In this document: positions 40,501 through 48,677 of the stretch, piece after piece
How the letters are laid out: each line of letters starts with the position of its first letter
Numbering within the stretch: the first letter of the stretch is position 1
Origin: Aporhodopirellula rubra
Lineage (GTDB): Bacteria; Planctomycetota; Planctomycetia; Pirellulales; Pirellulaceae
Length of the DNA: 64,000 nucleotides
NCBI RefSeq assembly: GCF_014192335.1
Contig: NZ_JACHXU010000002.1
Location: forward strand, 265,347-329,346
Reading direction: 5' to 3'
Program-made: the position numbers and the translations under genes
Notes under the pieces: model-generated
Database searches by the model: none
What the model saw: the letters and a program-made list of their open reading frames with translations, nothing else
Told to the model about the DNA's origin: nothing

Positions 40501-42449
40501 TCATCTGTCGCGGACTCGTCAAATGTGCAAGATCGCATCCTGGCAAGTGCCTTGATTACCTACTCGGCGATCGCCGACGAATGTCCGTTGGACGGTACGC
40601 CGAAACGCGTCAGTCAGACTCCGTTGCTGTAATAAAAGCTATTTACCCTGCATTGGACAAATCGGAACAGACGCGTCTTCTTAACGCGATCCGAAGTTGG
40701 TCAAAGTATAGGGATGATGTAGACCAATGTGAGGATCAAAAAAAGTGGGACCGCGAAGACCGGCTTCATTTACTAAGTGCGATTCCTGGCAATCTGCAGT
40801 CCCCTGAGCTAGCGAGTCAGATCGCAGACGAAAAGATAGCGATACCAGAATGGGATCGGGAGCGAATTCGGTCGCGTAGTGGGTTTGTCCGCCAAATACC
40901 ACCAATGACAACCGATGAAATGCGATCGGCTAGCGATGCAGAAATCGTTGATGCGTTCAGTAAGCCTACCGTCGATCGGTCTATGCGAGAGAGGAAGGAA
41001 ATTGATGGCGGATGGGAAGAACCTGGTGATGCTACGGCATGCGAGGGTGAGCTCGCTGAGTTAACCAAGGAGAACCCACGACGTGGCATGGCGATTATGC
41101 GAACACTCGCGAATGCCGGGCGAGTTCAACATGTGGGGCGTGCGTTTCGAGCGCTTGGTGAGTCGGATATTGCGTCACAGGACATATTTGATTTCATCGT
41201 CGAGATTGAGCCGTACGGACGGACGTCTGAGGATTTCCGATACGACGCTTCTTTTATGCTCTACCATCGGAGTGAGCGCAAGATCGGACTGCCAGATGAA
41301 ATATGCGATTTGCTCGAAGAGTGGCTGCAAATGCCATGGGATCATGAGTCAAGCACTTTGGTCAAAAGTGACCCGAAGCCCTGGGAAGGAAAGGAGACTA
41401 TTCTTTGGGAGCGGACTGGCGGCATCTTGGATACCGACAAGTCATTCTTCACTCTGATGGCACTTACTGCTGGCCTACTCGATGGAACCCCACCCGATTT
41501 CGACGAATGGATTCGCGTGTTAACTGAACATCTGAGTCGAGAAGTCTCATCGTCAACATGGCAGACGTTTTGTCCGGAGCTTCGCTGGTTGAGACTTGAG
41601 ACTTGTGATCGTGACGATGCTCGCACGCTGTTGACGACCGTTTTTTCAAAATTTCCAAGTCTCCCAAGGACTGCGTCAGGTTTGCGTTTGATTGCTTATG
41701 TGAGTGATCTTCTTGAAGAAACCGAAATGCAGACGCAGTTGCGTTCTATGCGGAATTCGGACGATGCGTTGACGCAGCAAGGCTACGGTGAGTTGCTGAC
41801 TGTACTCGCGATGCGGGAGGACGAGCACAGATGGGCAAGCGAATGGCTAGATGCTGAGCTTGCGAGCGTATCAGGCAATGCTGCGTTAGAACCGGTTGCA
41901 GTTGGCATCGGATTTGCCGCTTCACGTCTTTGGAGCGAACTTGACCAACCAGGCAAAGCATCATCCATACTCGTCCAGCTGTTGCGTTCAAGTAGCGAGA
42001 AAGTCTGGCATGCCACTGGTACTGTATTCTGGATGAGCAAATCCATAGAGGCCGGAGAGCCCACTGAAAAACTACTTGGTGCGTTTGCAAATTACCCCCT
42101 CGCTCTCGATGCGCGTGCGACCTCGGAAATGCTTGAGCATGCCTGTGCAATCCTGCCCCATTGTCGTTCCGCAATTCTAAGAGTCTGCCAAGCATTGGTT
42201 GAGACTCGGTATGAAGAACTAAAACAAATGGGATTTGACGCATACACCGTTGGACCATCACTCGTGGAGGTTTCAATGACGCTTCAGCGATTCCAGGACA
42301 CAAGGTCCGGTGGGCTCGCATTGCTAGAGAACCTGCTTCGAGCTGGCTTAGACGATGCAGATGCCGTTCTTGATGAAGTTGACCTTCATCCAAAAGGAAC
42401 GAAAAGCAAACCCCGACGCCCGCGACGAAAAAGACGCCGCAAGAGCTAG
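37560..42449 (+). CDS. NLR-like STAND NTPase with N-terminal nucleoside phosphorylase/nucleosidase effector
   Basis: 1629 residues. Residues about 15-310 match the PNP/UDP-phosphorylase and MTA/SAH-nucleosidase fold: LAGIAGGCPD, VEMEAGGVYHAA, and the catalytic-Asp segment RGISDIVGY at about 267. The NTPase follows: Walker A GPPGSGKT at about 378 and Walker B VLVVVDQLD near 445, then a STAND-type helical region. From about 700 to the end are roughly 900 residues of helical repeats, likely the sensor, ending in an Arg/Lys-rich tail. PNP-type effectors of bacterial immune NLRs are known to cleave ATP or related nucleotides on phage sensing. The gene is opposite in strand and lower in GC than its neighbours. 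The ATG at 37560 begins the PNP domain. Confidence 0.9.
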   Translation: MSDTIKIEEIDGRIDFAVLTIRDDEFRAVLDRFKPSRTVLGGKLIYEFATLTNRIGEEITVVVSRTIDQGHGAAQTHAHSIISDLSPSWLVLAGIAGGCPDKEFTLGDVLLASRLIDFSVTAAIQDEGLEFRTTGGPMHRDVERLLGWLPAKGDTLGPWNSNESLNAAKPRIELPSSTEDTSLYGPTDFRKKVLDAIEHHFPSNGDLRPPIFRPDVLATSNVLLKQYELLEEWKKAARQISHVEMEAGGVYHAARHGGEHEIPLLCVRGISDIVGYKRSGEWTNFACQSAAALFQALLIQLPRDVWGNSLSNSRQISVGPESARESTMPTVGAMSAAFKQSSQTLMSMVVDDDERIERVEENEIESTLNEKTTALLLGPPGSGKTCLLAKVAQDATDRGLVTLALKADMFPHDLCFGEWGRRVLDLDVALFDAVKAVSTNTSVLVVVDQLDALASTVDLTSSRLNEIVEFVARCSELPNVSVLCSCRDFDYTYDTRFRRLNSKTISLALPTWESVSERLTSQGIPNANDWSDEFKEVLRTPQHLGVFLRSYSDTGNVSPFDSYQTMLGDSWSRAVVSNEERQLLQDLTKKLVATESIWTPLVSFQECSSTITALQAKGILRTEDQSLGFAHQTLLEYAKARFFTESEVSLCTFVLESGRQDSVLVRPTVWSVLTYLRRADERRYREEIERLFSSELRLHLRFLLIDFVCRQDKPHEFEVALIGVRLSQPDERTRILIAIRGKERWFRAFHATHFPDIMRLEPYDQWPMVALVSESWDFAFSECLKLVTKHWLPHEKFDQLTHRVIRECGRWTGETIAVVNRLIDRDNSDEAPYWIEDLVATVSASAPEKAGALFVRAMTRIESNLDASDRSPSRYDSPIERSKGWYDLPEIAKASPSSFLSDAWPWAVKAIQKHHKEHVGSVLYSYAGYCLAMEENEWRRESSVLTAIDAAIDAVSQDDPKQFIEITEPTWRSENAVVHRLICRGLVKCARSHPGKCLDYLLGDRRRMSVGRYAETRQSDSVAVIKAIYPALDKSEQTRLLNAIRSWSKYRDDVDQCEDQKKWDREDRLHLLSAIPGNLQSPELASQIADEKIAIPEWDRERIRSRSGFVRQIPPMTTDEMRSASDAEIVDAFSKPTVDRSMRERKEIDGGWEEPGDATACEGELAELTKENPRRGMAIMRTLANAGRVQHVGRAFRALGESDIASQDIFDFIVEIEPYGRTSEDFRYDASFMLYHRSERKIGLPDEICDLLEEWLQMPWDHESSTLVKSDPKPWEGKETILWERTGGILDTDKSFFTLMALTAGLLDGTPPDFDEWIRVLTEHLSREVSSSTWQTFCPELRWLRLETCDRDDARTLLTTVFSKFPSLPRTASGLRLIAYVSDLLEETEMQTQLRSMRNSDDALTQQGYGELLTVLAMREDEHRWASEWLDAELASVSGNAALEPVAVGIGFAASRLWSELDQPGKASSILVQLLRSSSEKVWHATGTVFWMSKSIEAGEPTEKLLGAFANYPLALDARATSEMLEHACAILPHCRSAILRVCQALVETRYEELKQMGFDAYTVGPSLVEVSMTLQRFQDTRSGGLALLENLLRAGLDDADAVLDEVDLHPKGTKSKPRRPRRKRRRKS

Positions 42450-42692
42450 TCCCCATGATCGCGTCAACAAATAGGGATGAGAGCATTCAAAATGCTTCGG
42501 GTTCATTGTCCGACTCAGATTGGAGAATCATCAAAGCGAGCGAGGTTCGGCAACTTCCGGCGTCCAATTGAATCCGTGAACTCTACATGGTTTGGAGACT
42601 TAAGCGTTTTTTGCGATGCACCGCCAGAACGCACCGGTGGCCGACGCCGGAGTAATTCAGAATCGGGAATCGCCTACCGAAAACGATTTAGA

Positions 42693-44951
42693 TCATCCCC
42701 TCCGCCTTTGCTGAAGTTCCTTGAAACTAACTCGTCCTCGTCGAATTCCAGCCCGATTGTCTGTGCCAAACAACAACGCCCCTTGCATCGACGACGCGAC
42801 GGCGGTGCCGACTAGGCAGTCGAGCCAGTGGTTGTCAGGTTGCTCGGGGCGGGCTTTCCATTCGTCGACGGTTCGGCCGCGGCCTTCGGTTTTGATGTAG
42901 TACTCGGCGGTGATTTGTTCGGCGAACATTCGGTGTTGCTCGGTACGGTCTCCGAAGATGGAGAGGCAGCCTCGGTCGCCCATGGCGACCGCGAGTCGTG
43001 CGTGCGTGAAGGACTTCCACCAATTTGTGTCGTAGATGACGTGGCGAATGGCTCGCTTGCCGTGGACCGAGGGTACTCGCCAATTGAGACCGACGCGATC
43101 GCCGGGCCGGCGTTTGTATTCGCTGAATGGACTGGACGATGCGCCGACGAAACGACCGTGCGAGGGAAGTAAGATTGAGGCGTGTGGGCTTTGTCGGCAG
43201 AACTGGTAGACGACGTTGGTGGAGTGGCCCCAGTTGGCGTCGATGAGGCAGCGTTCGATCTTCATCGCTGCGCCATCGTCGCGTTGCCATTCACGGCCTA
43301 GCAAGTCGGTGGTTAGCTTTTCCATGCCGGCGTAGAGCGAACCTTCGAGACCCGTGCCTTCGGTGGCGAGTGTGTGCCGGGCGTCGCGGAGCGTGAAGTA
43401 GGAGCGTTTTTGGTCGGGGAATGAACCGTAGTCGACGATGTAGCCAGTGAAGTCATCTTCCCAAGCGGCGACGACGTAGAAGAGCAGTTTGCCTTGGACG
43501 TCGATGAATGCGGTGAGGTGATTGGCGGCGATGGGGATACAGCACCGATCCATTCCGTTGATCTTCTTCGCGACCTGCTCGGCGATGAGTTGGTCGGCGT
43601 CGACCGTTTCGGCGGGCAGCGGTTCGTTTTGGTATTCGGCGAAGAACGCAGCTTCGTCTTGAAGCTTCAAGTTCATCGCGTGTTGGATCGCGGAGAGTTC
43701 GTCGTGGTTGAAACGTTCTTTCCATGCGACGTCGGCACCTTCGTCCATCGCTGTCTTGTTTTTGCGATAGAACTCGGTGCCCGCCGCTCCGCCATCGCCG
43801 GCACGCAATCCTTCGGCACGGATCTCGGCGTAGCGTTCCCACAAAGTTTCGTTGGTGGGAAACGAATTGACCATTCGCGTTCGCGAGCCGTTCCATTCGG
43901 GATGCTTGTCGCGGTCGAGAATGCTGTCGGCCATATCGCCAGGGCGAATGACCGTGCACGGCATGATGCCGGAGATCTTTTTGCCTGGGCCGGCGAGCCC
44001 GAGTACCGCGCCAGCGAGGATCGCTTCGCGGTTGGCACACTGTGATAGCGAACGAGCGGACTCGTCGGTTTGCGGGTCGTCGAGCACGACTAGGGACGGC
44101 CGAACGGTTTTGCCGTCGGGGCGTTTGAACTTCATGCCGCGGATTCGGCCGGTCAGGCCGGCGACTTTGATGATCGCGCCGCTGGCTTTGCTGCCTTCGA
44201 TGCTGGGCAGTACGACTTCTTTGGCGGTCCAGCCGATTTGCGTGCGTTTACCTTGGTGCAGTTGTCCGTTGGCTCGGTTGGCGATTCCGTCGAGGGCTTG
44301 GATCGGAAAGCAGACCTCGGGGTAGTCGGCCAAGAGCAGATCGTTGCCGTCTAGTTCGGTCTTGATGGATTCGAGCATGTCGCAGGCGTGACCTTCGTCG
44401 CTTCCGATCAAGCATACGAAGTCACGATAGCCGTTGAGGACTGCCCAGATGCAGGCGACTTCGGCCAACGAACTCTTGCCGCTACCTCGCGCCATCGCCA
44501 GCGAGAACAAACCGCCTCGAACGACGGCTTCCTCGATCTTGTTGATGACGGCGATGTGGTCCGGAGACCAAGAGAGATGGAACGTCAGCGAGAAGTAGGC
44601 TTCGCAAAAGTACCGGAAGCTGCCGGCGGCTTTTGCTTTGCGTTCCGGATCGGCGACCGGCGGAAGCTCTCCGATGTCGCGACCGGCGAGTGACTTCGCT
44701 GCGTTTCGTTCGCGCGAGTAGTCCTTGTGTTTTTCGTAGGCATCGGTGTCGTCGGCTTTGGGGCGGTGGCGGTCTTCGATCAACAGGCCAGCGAACTTCA
44801 GCAAGTGAACGCTCTTGCCGTCACCGATGCGATGACCTGCGCGCGTGCGATAGCGATGGAGTTGTCTTTCGTTGATGACTTCGCCGAGCGGTGTGCTGTT
44901 GAGTAGTCGGCAACACTCGCTCGGTCGTAGCTTCGCTGGGTCAAGTTGCAC
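42693..44951 (-). CDS. Terminase large subunit
   Basis: About 752 residues. The ATPase has Walker A MARGSGKSS and Walker B SLVVLDDPQTDES; the nuclease part has acidic residues in TAFIDVQGK, ERCLIDANWGHS and the C-terminal WLDCLVGTAVA. The size and domain order fit phage TerL (GpA-type), which cuts and pumps DNA into the prohead. The GTG at 44951 is selected because AGGAG lies seven bases ahead; the longer frame runs through the upstream gene. It is separated from the portal by the plus-strand STAND gene. Confidence 0.9.
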   Translation of the reverse strand: MQLDPAKLRPSECCRLLNSTPLGEVINERQLHRYRTRAGHRIGDGKSVHLLKFAGLLIEDRHRPKADDTDAYEKHKDYSRERNAAKSLAGRDIGELPPVADPERKAKAAGSFRYFCEAYFSLTFHLSWSPDHIAVINKIEEAVVRGGLFSLAMARGSGKSSLAEVACIWAVLNGYRDFVCLIGSDEGHACDMLESIKTELDGNDLLLADYPEVCFPIQALDGIANRANGQLHQGKRTQIGWTAKEVVLPSIEGSKASGAIIKVAGLTGRIRGMKFKRPDGKTVRPSLVVLDDPQTDESARSLSQCANREAILAGAVLGLAGPGKKISGIMPCTVIRPGDMADSILDRDKHPEWNGSRTRMVNSFPTNETLWERYAEIRAEGLRAGDGGAAGTEFYRKNKTAMDEGADVAWKERFNHDELSAIQHAMNLKLQDEAAFFAEYQNEPLPAETVDADQLIAEQVAKKINGMDRCCIPIAANHLTAFIDVQGKLLFYVVAAWEDDFTGYIVDYGSFPDQKRSYFTLRDARHTLATEGTGLEGSLYAGMEKLTTDLLGREWQRDDGAAMKIERCLIDANWGHSTNVVYQFCRQSPHASILLPSHGRFVGASSSPFSEYKRRPGDRVGLNWRVPSVHGKRAIRHVIYDTNWWKSFTHARLAVAMGDRGCLSIFGDRTEQHRMFAEQITAEYYIKTEGRGRTVDEWKARPEQPDNHWLDCLVGTAVASSMQGALLFGTDNRAGIRRGRVSFKELQQRRRG

Positions 44952-45147
44952 GTCGTGTCTCCTGGAGTAGCCACGCCACGTAGGCGACCACGTTGAGCGT
45001 TCCGTCGGCGTTCGTTGGTGCGCCGGCGGCAACGTCGGCCTCGATTTGCTCGGGCGTGATTCGCGTTTGGTAGGCGTTACTGATCGCCGTCGCGGCGTCT
45101 TTGATCGGCAGCGAGTTAATCGTCACTGATTTGCGTTTGTCTTCCAT
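44941..45147 (-). CDS. Small protein upstream of terminase
   Basis: 68 residues starting MEDKRKSVTINSLPIKDAATAISNAYQTRITPEQIEADVAAGAP. The short helical N-terminal half followed by a second helix resembles small terminase or HTH adaptor proteins (gpNu1-like), which lie here in many phages. There is no firm motif. The open frame extends 19 codons upstream. Confidence 0.55.
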   Translation of the reverse strand: MEDKRKSVTINSLPIKDAATAISNAYQTRITPEQIEADVAAGAPTNADGTLNVVAYVAWLLQETRRAT

Positions 45148-45229
45148 GACGGCTCTTGATTTGAGGGCTTCGCGACACGCCGCACACGTTGGCGACTGTC
45201 GCAAACGTTTGCATGTTTGGCATGGTTAG

Positions 45230-45296
45230 CCGCATGTTTTTGCACGGCACGTTGGGCCAAAACTGGCCGCGTGTTCGCGTCTGAAAAAACATGCGG
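45230..45296. repeat. Inverted repeat in the divergent promoter region
   Basis: Arms of 12 bp (45230-45241 and 45284-45295) are perfectly complementary, with a smaller GGCC/GGCC hairpin between them. It lies between the terminase operon and the amidoligase gene, a typical place for an operator. Confidence 0.6.
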
Positions 45297-45324
45297 AATC
45301 ATTCAAAACGTTGGGCTGACTTCG

Positions 45325-45357
45325 CTTGATGTGTTCCGAAACCCATGGCTCATGTGT
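45325..45357 (+). promoter_or_regulatory. Class B promoter-like motif, copy 1
   Basis: TTGATG, 17 nt ending CCCATGG, then CTCATGTGT. It is about 65 bases upstream of the amidoligase-like gene. One of four copies with identical spacing. Confidence 0.7.
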
Positions 45358-45421
45358 CACACGCGGCCGGCAAAACGCCACGCGAAACACAACCACCTAG
45401 CCACCTTTCGGAGACACAACC

Positions 45422-46279
45422 ATGCACGCCAACGACATCGCCTTCGGTATCGAAATCGAAACTCACCTGCCCGGAAACGACACCACGCCGATCGGCGGAT
45501 ACCACAACGGGTTGCCGGTCGCTTGGCTGCCCGAAGGCTGGAAAGCAGAACGCGACAGCAGCATTCGCACGCCGGTAGGACGCAAGAACGCCGAGTTCGT
45601 ATCGCCTATCCTTCGCGGATACGAAGGACTTCAGAACGTAGAGCGAGCGGTCGACGCGATCAAAGCACGCGGAGCTCGGGTCAACGAAAGCTGCGGCCTT
45701 CACATCACCATTACTTGGAACGGCGACGCAGCGGCCTTGGCTCGGCTGATAAGCCTGATCGGAAACCACGAGCGAGCCATCTACGCTTCGACGGGTACCA
45801 AGCGACGCGAACGAACTACCTGGGCAAAGCAAATCAAGAGCTACGGCAACAAGGACGCAGCAAAACGAAACTGCGAAACCGACCGCTACCACCTTTTGAA
45901 TTTGACGCACCTCGCTCGCCGCCGAAACCGGATCGAGATTCGAGCCTTCGCCGGCACGCTCAACAAAACCAAACTGCTCGGCTACATCCAAATGGTATTG
46001 GGATTGGCCGAGTTGGCTTTGACGACGCGACGCTGCAGCGGCTGGGACTACACCAAGCGGCCTGGAACCAAGAGCTGCTGGGATCGCAACGGCGCGGGCG
46101 AAGGCGAAACGGAACTCAACCGGCTTTACTACCGCCTTGGCTGGACCATCGGCTGGCGTAAAGGAGCCCTTCGTACCAAACGATACGGCGAGCTTTCGGC
46201 CGGCGAACAAACCTGCGACTGGAAACCGGTCAAGAAGAAGCTTTTGCAAATGGCTCGTAAGTACGACCAAGCGGTCTAA
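45422..46279 (+). CDS. Putative amidoligase (Amidoligase_2-like)
   Basis: 285 residues with the signature of the amidoligase branch of the GCS/glutamine-synthetase-like fold: IAFGIEIETHLPG at the N terminus (paired glutamates for metal binding), ESCGLHITITW, and RNRIEIRAFAGT with a further glutamate and arginine. Such enzymes form amide bonds to proteins or small peptides using ATP, and phage-borne members are known. The start at 45422 follows GGAGACACAACC. It heads the plus-strand small-gene cluster. Confidence 0.82.
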   Translation: MHANDIAFGIEIETHLPGNDTTPIGGYHNGLPVAWLPEGWKAERDSSIRTPVGRKNAEFVSPILRGYEGLQNVERAVDAIKARGARVNESCGLHITITWNGDAAALARLISLIGNHERAIYASTGTKRRERTTWAKQIKSYGNKDAAKRNCETDRYHLLNLTHLARRRNRIEIRAFAGTLNKTKLLGYIQMVLGLAELALTTRRCSGWDYTKRPGTKSCWDRNGAGEGETELNRLYYRLGWTIGWRKGALRTKRYGELSAGEQTCDWKPVKKKLLQMARKYDQAV

Positions 46280-46364
46280 ACGGCCGGCCAACGTCTTTCC
46301 CTCCACGCCGCGGCCTTCACCGCGGCTTTTCTTTTGCGCATTCGTTTCCTTCAAAACGTTGGCG

Positions 46365-46404
46365 TTTTCTGGCGCACGTGTCGCGTCGTTCGCATAAGTA
46401 ACCC
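46365..46404 (+). promoter_or_regulatory. Class A phage promoter motif ahead of the small-gene cluster
   Basis: TTTTCTGG, 17 nt, TCGCATAAGTAACCC, here on the plus strand. It differs from the other two copies mainly inside the spacer. Confidence 0.7.
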
Positions 46405-46507
46405 TAAGGGGCCGAGTGTTTCGATGACGCCGACACGAGGCCTTTGTGGGGCACGTCGGCGAGATCAAGAAACATGCAAAAAGACTGCATTTTGCAGGGC
46501 GAATGCG

Positions 46508-46540
46508 ATTGCTGTCTCTCGAAAACCATGGCTCATGTGT
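46508..46540 (+). promoter_or_regulatory. Class B promoter-like motif, copy 2
   Basis: TTGCTG, 17 nt ending ACCATGG, CTCATGTGT; about 46 bases upstream of the gene at 46586. Confidence 0.7.
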
Positions 46541-46585
46541 GTCATCGCAAGACGAATTTTCCTTCCTACCAACGGAGACCCAACG

Positions 46586-46861
46586 ATGACGATTGACGCC
46601 CTGATCGAACTGCTGAGCGAGTACCGCGAACAACACGGGCCAGATGCCGAAGTGCGTTTGATGACGCAAGAGAACTGGCCCTTTGAAAACCGAATCGCTG
46701 GCATCACGAGCGGCGCGGAGATGAACGAAGCGAGCGAGGAAGACCCCAGCGAGTACTTCGACGACCAAGACGTCGCCGAAGACGCGATCGTCTACATCGT
46801 CGAAGGCGGACAGATTTGCTACGGCAGTAAGCGAGCCTGGGAAACCTGCCGCGATTGCTAG
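46586..46861 (+). CDS. Small acidic phage protein
   Basis: A 91-residue acidic protein (MTIDALIELLSEYREQHGPDAEVRLMTQENWPFENRIAGIT), with a helix followed by beta strands, as in small DUF-type proteins common in actinophage and planctomycete phage early regions. It starts at 46586 behind GGAGACCCAACG. No catalytic residues are evident. Confidence 0.75.
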   Translation: MTIDALIELLSEYREQHGPDAEVRLMTQENWPFENRIAGITSGAEMNEASEEDPSEYFDDQDVAEDAIVYIVEGGQICYGSKRAWETCRDC

Positions 46862-46933
46862 TCGCCGACCTTGCCAACGCGGGCTTCGCTCGAAGCCCGC
46901 TTCCTTTCCCTTTTTTAACCAAGAGACATAACC

Positions 46934-47143
46934 ATGGCCAACGCCAAGATCGAACACGCCTACACCGCCGCGCACATACAAGCCCTGACCTTGCTCGAAG
47001 ACCTGCACGAATCGGTCGAAGACTTGCCGGCACCAGGCAGCGAAACCGCCCCACTGAATTGGGAGCACGTCGGTTCCTTGCAGCACCTTTGCGAACAGCT
47101 CCGCGAACTGAAGGAACATTTCGGGAAAAACTTTCGAGCATGA
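46934..47143 (+). CDS. Small helical phage protein
   Basis: A 69-residue protein (MANAKIEHAYTAAHIQALTLLEDLHESVEDLPAP...LREL). It is predicted as two helices and weakly resembles the genes at 47303 and 48678, which also pair a long helix with a second one. It is preceded by AAGAGACATAACC. Function unknown. Confidence 0.68.
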   Translation: MANAKIEHAYTAAHIQALTLLEDLHESVEDLPAPGSETAPLNWEHVGSLQHLCEQLRELKEHFGKNFRA

Positions 47144-47168
47144 ATTCGCCACACGTTCGGGAGTTATG

Positions 47169-47208
47169 CGAGTTCTGGAAAAACGTTGAAAAACATTTCC
47201 AGAACTCG
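47169..47208. repeat. 13-bp perfect inverted repeat
   Basis: Arms 47169-47181 and 47196-47208 are exactly complementary with a 14-nt spacer. It lies between the gene at 46934 and class B motif copy 3, so it could terminate the former or act as an operator for the latter. Confidence 0.65.
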
Positions 47209-47218
47209 CCGAGATTTG

Positions 47219-47251
47219 CTTGATGTGCTTTGAAAACCATGGCTCATGTGT
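47219..47251 (+). promoter_or_regulatory. Class B promoter-like motif, copy 3
   Basis: TTGATG, 17 nt ending ACCATGG, CTCATGTGT; about 52 bases upstream of the gene at 47303. Confidence 0.7.
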
Positions 47252-47302
47252 CTTAACGCCCAGCGGCAAAACGTAACGAACCTTTCCACCGGAGAACAAA
47301 CC

Positions 47303-47557
47303 ATGGCCATGAACGAAACCCAAACCGCCCGCGCCGAAGCCCTTCGCCCGCTCTTCGCAAACATGGACCCACACACGGCCCAAGAGATTCGCGAAAGCTA
47401 CTACCGCATCGCCGAGAACCTTCGGCCTTTGGTGAACGCCCTCGAGATCGCCGACCTTGACCACGGCGGTCCGGCCGGCCCGCTGCTCGAAGAGCACTAC
47501 ATCTTTTGCGAGCTGCTGGAAAAGCTCGACCAGAGCGTTTTGGGTGCGGTCCTGTAA
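47303..47557 (+). CDS. Small helical phage protein
   Basis: An 84-residue helical protein (MAMNETQTARAEALRPLFANMDPHTAQEIRESYYRIAENLRPLVNAL...). It starts behind GGAGAACAAACC. It is roughly similar in design to the neighbours at 46934 and 48678 (helix, loop, helix with LxxL). No family assigned. Confidence 0.7.
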   Translation: MAMNETQTARAEALRPLFANMDPHTAQEIRESYYRIAENLRPLVNALEIADLDHGGPAGPLLEEHYIFCELLEKLDQSVLGAVL

Positions 47558-47662
47558 ACCGAAGCCGAAACGCCAGCACGGAGGCTTGGCGTCGCGGCGG
47601 GTGGTACCCGTCGCCTGACGATGGCAGCCAACCACGAACCTTTCCCTTTCGGAGAACGAACG

Positions 47663-48169
47663 ATGAAGAAGGCAGACGTAAAAGTAGGCGGCGAGTACTA
47701 CGCCAACGTGACCAACAAGAAGGTCGTCGTACGAATCGACTCGACCAACACGGCCGGCGGCTGGAACGCCACGAATCTTACGACCAACAAAAAGGTCCGG
47801 ATCAAAACGGCTCAGCGGTTGCTCGGTAAAGCACGAGCGACGACATCGGCCAGTGCGGCCGGCGAAACGCGAGCCCCCAAACGAGTCGCAAAGAAAACGA
47901 ACGGGGCCGACGCGGGGAGTGTGGCGGCGACGGCCGGCGACAAGAAGCTTTCGTGTATCGAGGCGGCGTTGAAAGTCCTGGGCGAAACCGAGGAAACGAT
48001 GAACGCCCAAGAAATGATTGCCGCGATGACGGACGCCGGCTATTGGACGAGCCCCGGAGGCAAGACGCCTCACGCGACTTTGTACTCGGCCATTCTTCGC
48101 GAGCTTTCCAAAGGGGAAGACAGCCGTTTCATCAAAGTCGAACGCGGTCGCTTTGCCGCGCGAGCGTAG
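47663..48169 (+). CDS. HARE-HTH domain protein
   Basis: 168 residues. The C-terminal half (LSCIEAALKVLGETEETMNAQEMIAAMTDAGYW, then TPHATLYSAILRELSKG and FIKVERGRFAARA) is a HARE-HTH winged-helix domain, known from restriction-endonuclease and chromatin-linked proteins. The N-terminal part is basic, with a beta pair and an Ala/Thr-rich linker. HARE-HTH domains are thought to recognise DNA modification or structure, which is notable given the DNA-modification genes on the opposite strand downstream. The start follows GGAGAACGAACG. Confidence 0.85.
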   Translation: MKKADVKVGGEYYANVTNKKVVVRIDSTNTAGGWNATNLTTNKKVRIKTAQRLLGKARATTSASAAGETRAPKRVAKKTNGADAGSVAATAGDKKLSCIEAALKVLGETEETMNAQEMIAAMTDAGYWTSPGGKTPHATLYSAILRELSKGEDSRFIKVERGRFAARA

Positions 48170-48181
48170 GGGGATCGAACC

Positions 48182-48415
48182 ATGAAGCATTTCTACGACC
48201 TGCGGACCGTCGAGGACTTGGAAGAGGGCGAAACCGCGACGCCGGAAACTGGCCTGAGATACGAACTGCGGTCGATCCGCAACGAGATGATTGACGCCGG
48301 GCCGGTGCGCGACGTCATACGACGCGGCGACGCCTTGTACGCCAGAACGGACGCCGGCGAATCCTTCCCGGTGACGGGGGCCGACTCGCACGTTTTGGTA
48401 CCGATCGGCTTGTAA
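48182..48415 (+). CDS. Small phage protein
   Basis: 77 residues, mostly beta (MKHFYDLRTVEDLEEGETATPETGLRYELRSIRNEMIDAG), starting 12 bases after the preceding stop behind a GGGGG site. No family recognised. Confidence 0.65.
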   Translation: MKHFYDLRTVEDLEEGETATPETGLRYELRSIRNEMIDAGPVRDVIRRGDALYARTDAGESFPVTGADSHVLVPIGL

Positions 48416-48600
48416 CTGGCCGTATGTTCTCTCTTGGCGAAACTTCGCCGACAACGCCCGACGTTTGTAACGTGCGGGCGTTTCGTCGTGACGGGAAACA
48501 CAACGCCGACCTTCCAAGCGACGCGACACGAGGCCACGTCGCGGCTCGTTGGGCGTGTCGGAAAAGAATGCGAATTCTGAGGTGAGTTTCGCAGACTTCG

Positions 48601-48633
48601 CTTGATGTGTTTGGAAAGTCATGGCTGATGTGT
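48601..48633 (+). promoter_or_regulatory. Class B promoter-like motif, copy 4
   Basis: TTGATG, 17 nt ending GTCATGG, CTGATGTGT; about 45 bases upstream of the gene at 48678. Confidence 0.65.
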
Positions 48634-48677
48634 GGTTGTACGAACGGTTTTTCAAATAACACGAATGGAGAAACGAA

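Noticed and set aside
45350-48655. A 1101-codon open frame on the minus strand across the small-gene cluster.
   Set aside because: The plus strand has seven well-spaced genes with ribosome-binding sites and promoters in the same stretch; the antisense translation is low-complexity and has no family features, so it is a shadow caused by base composition.
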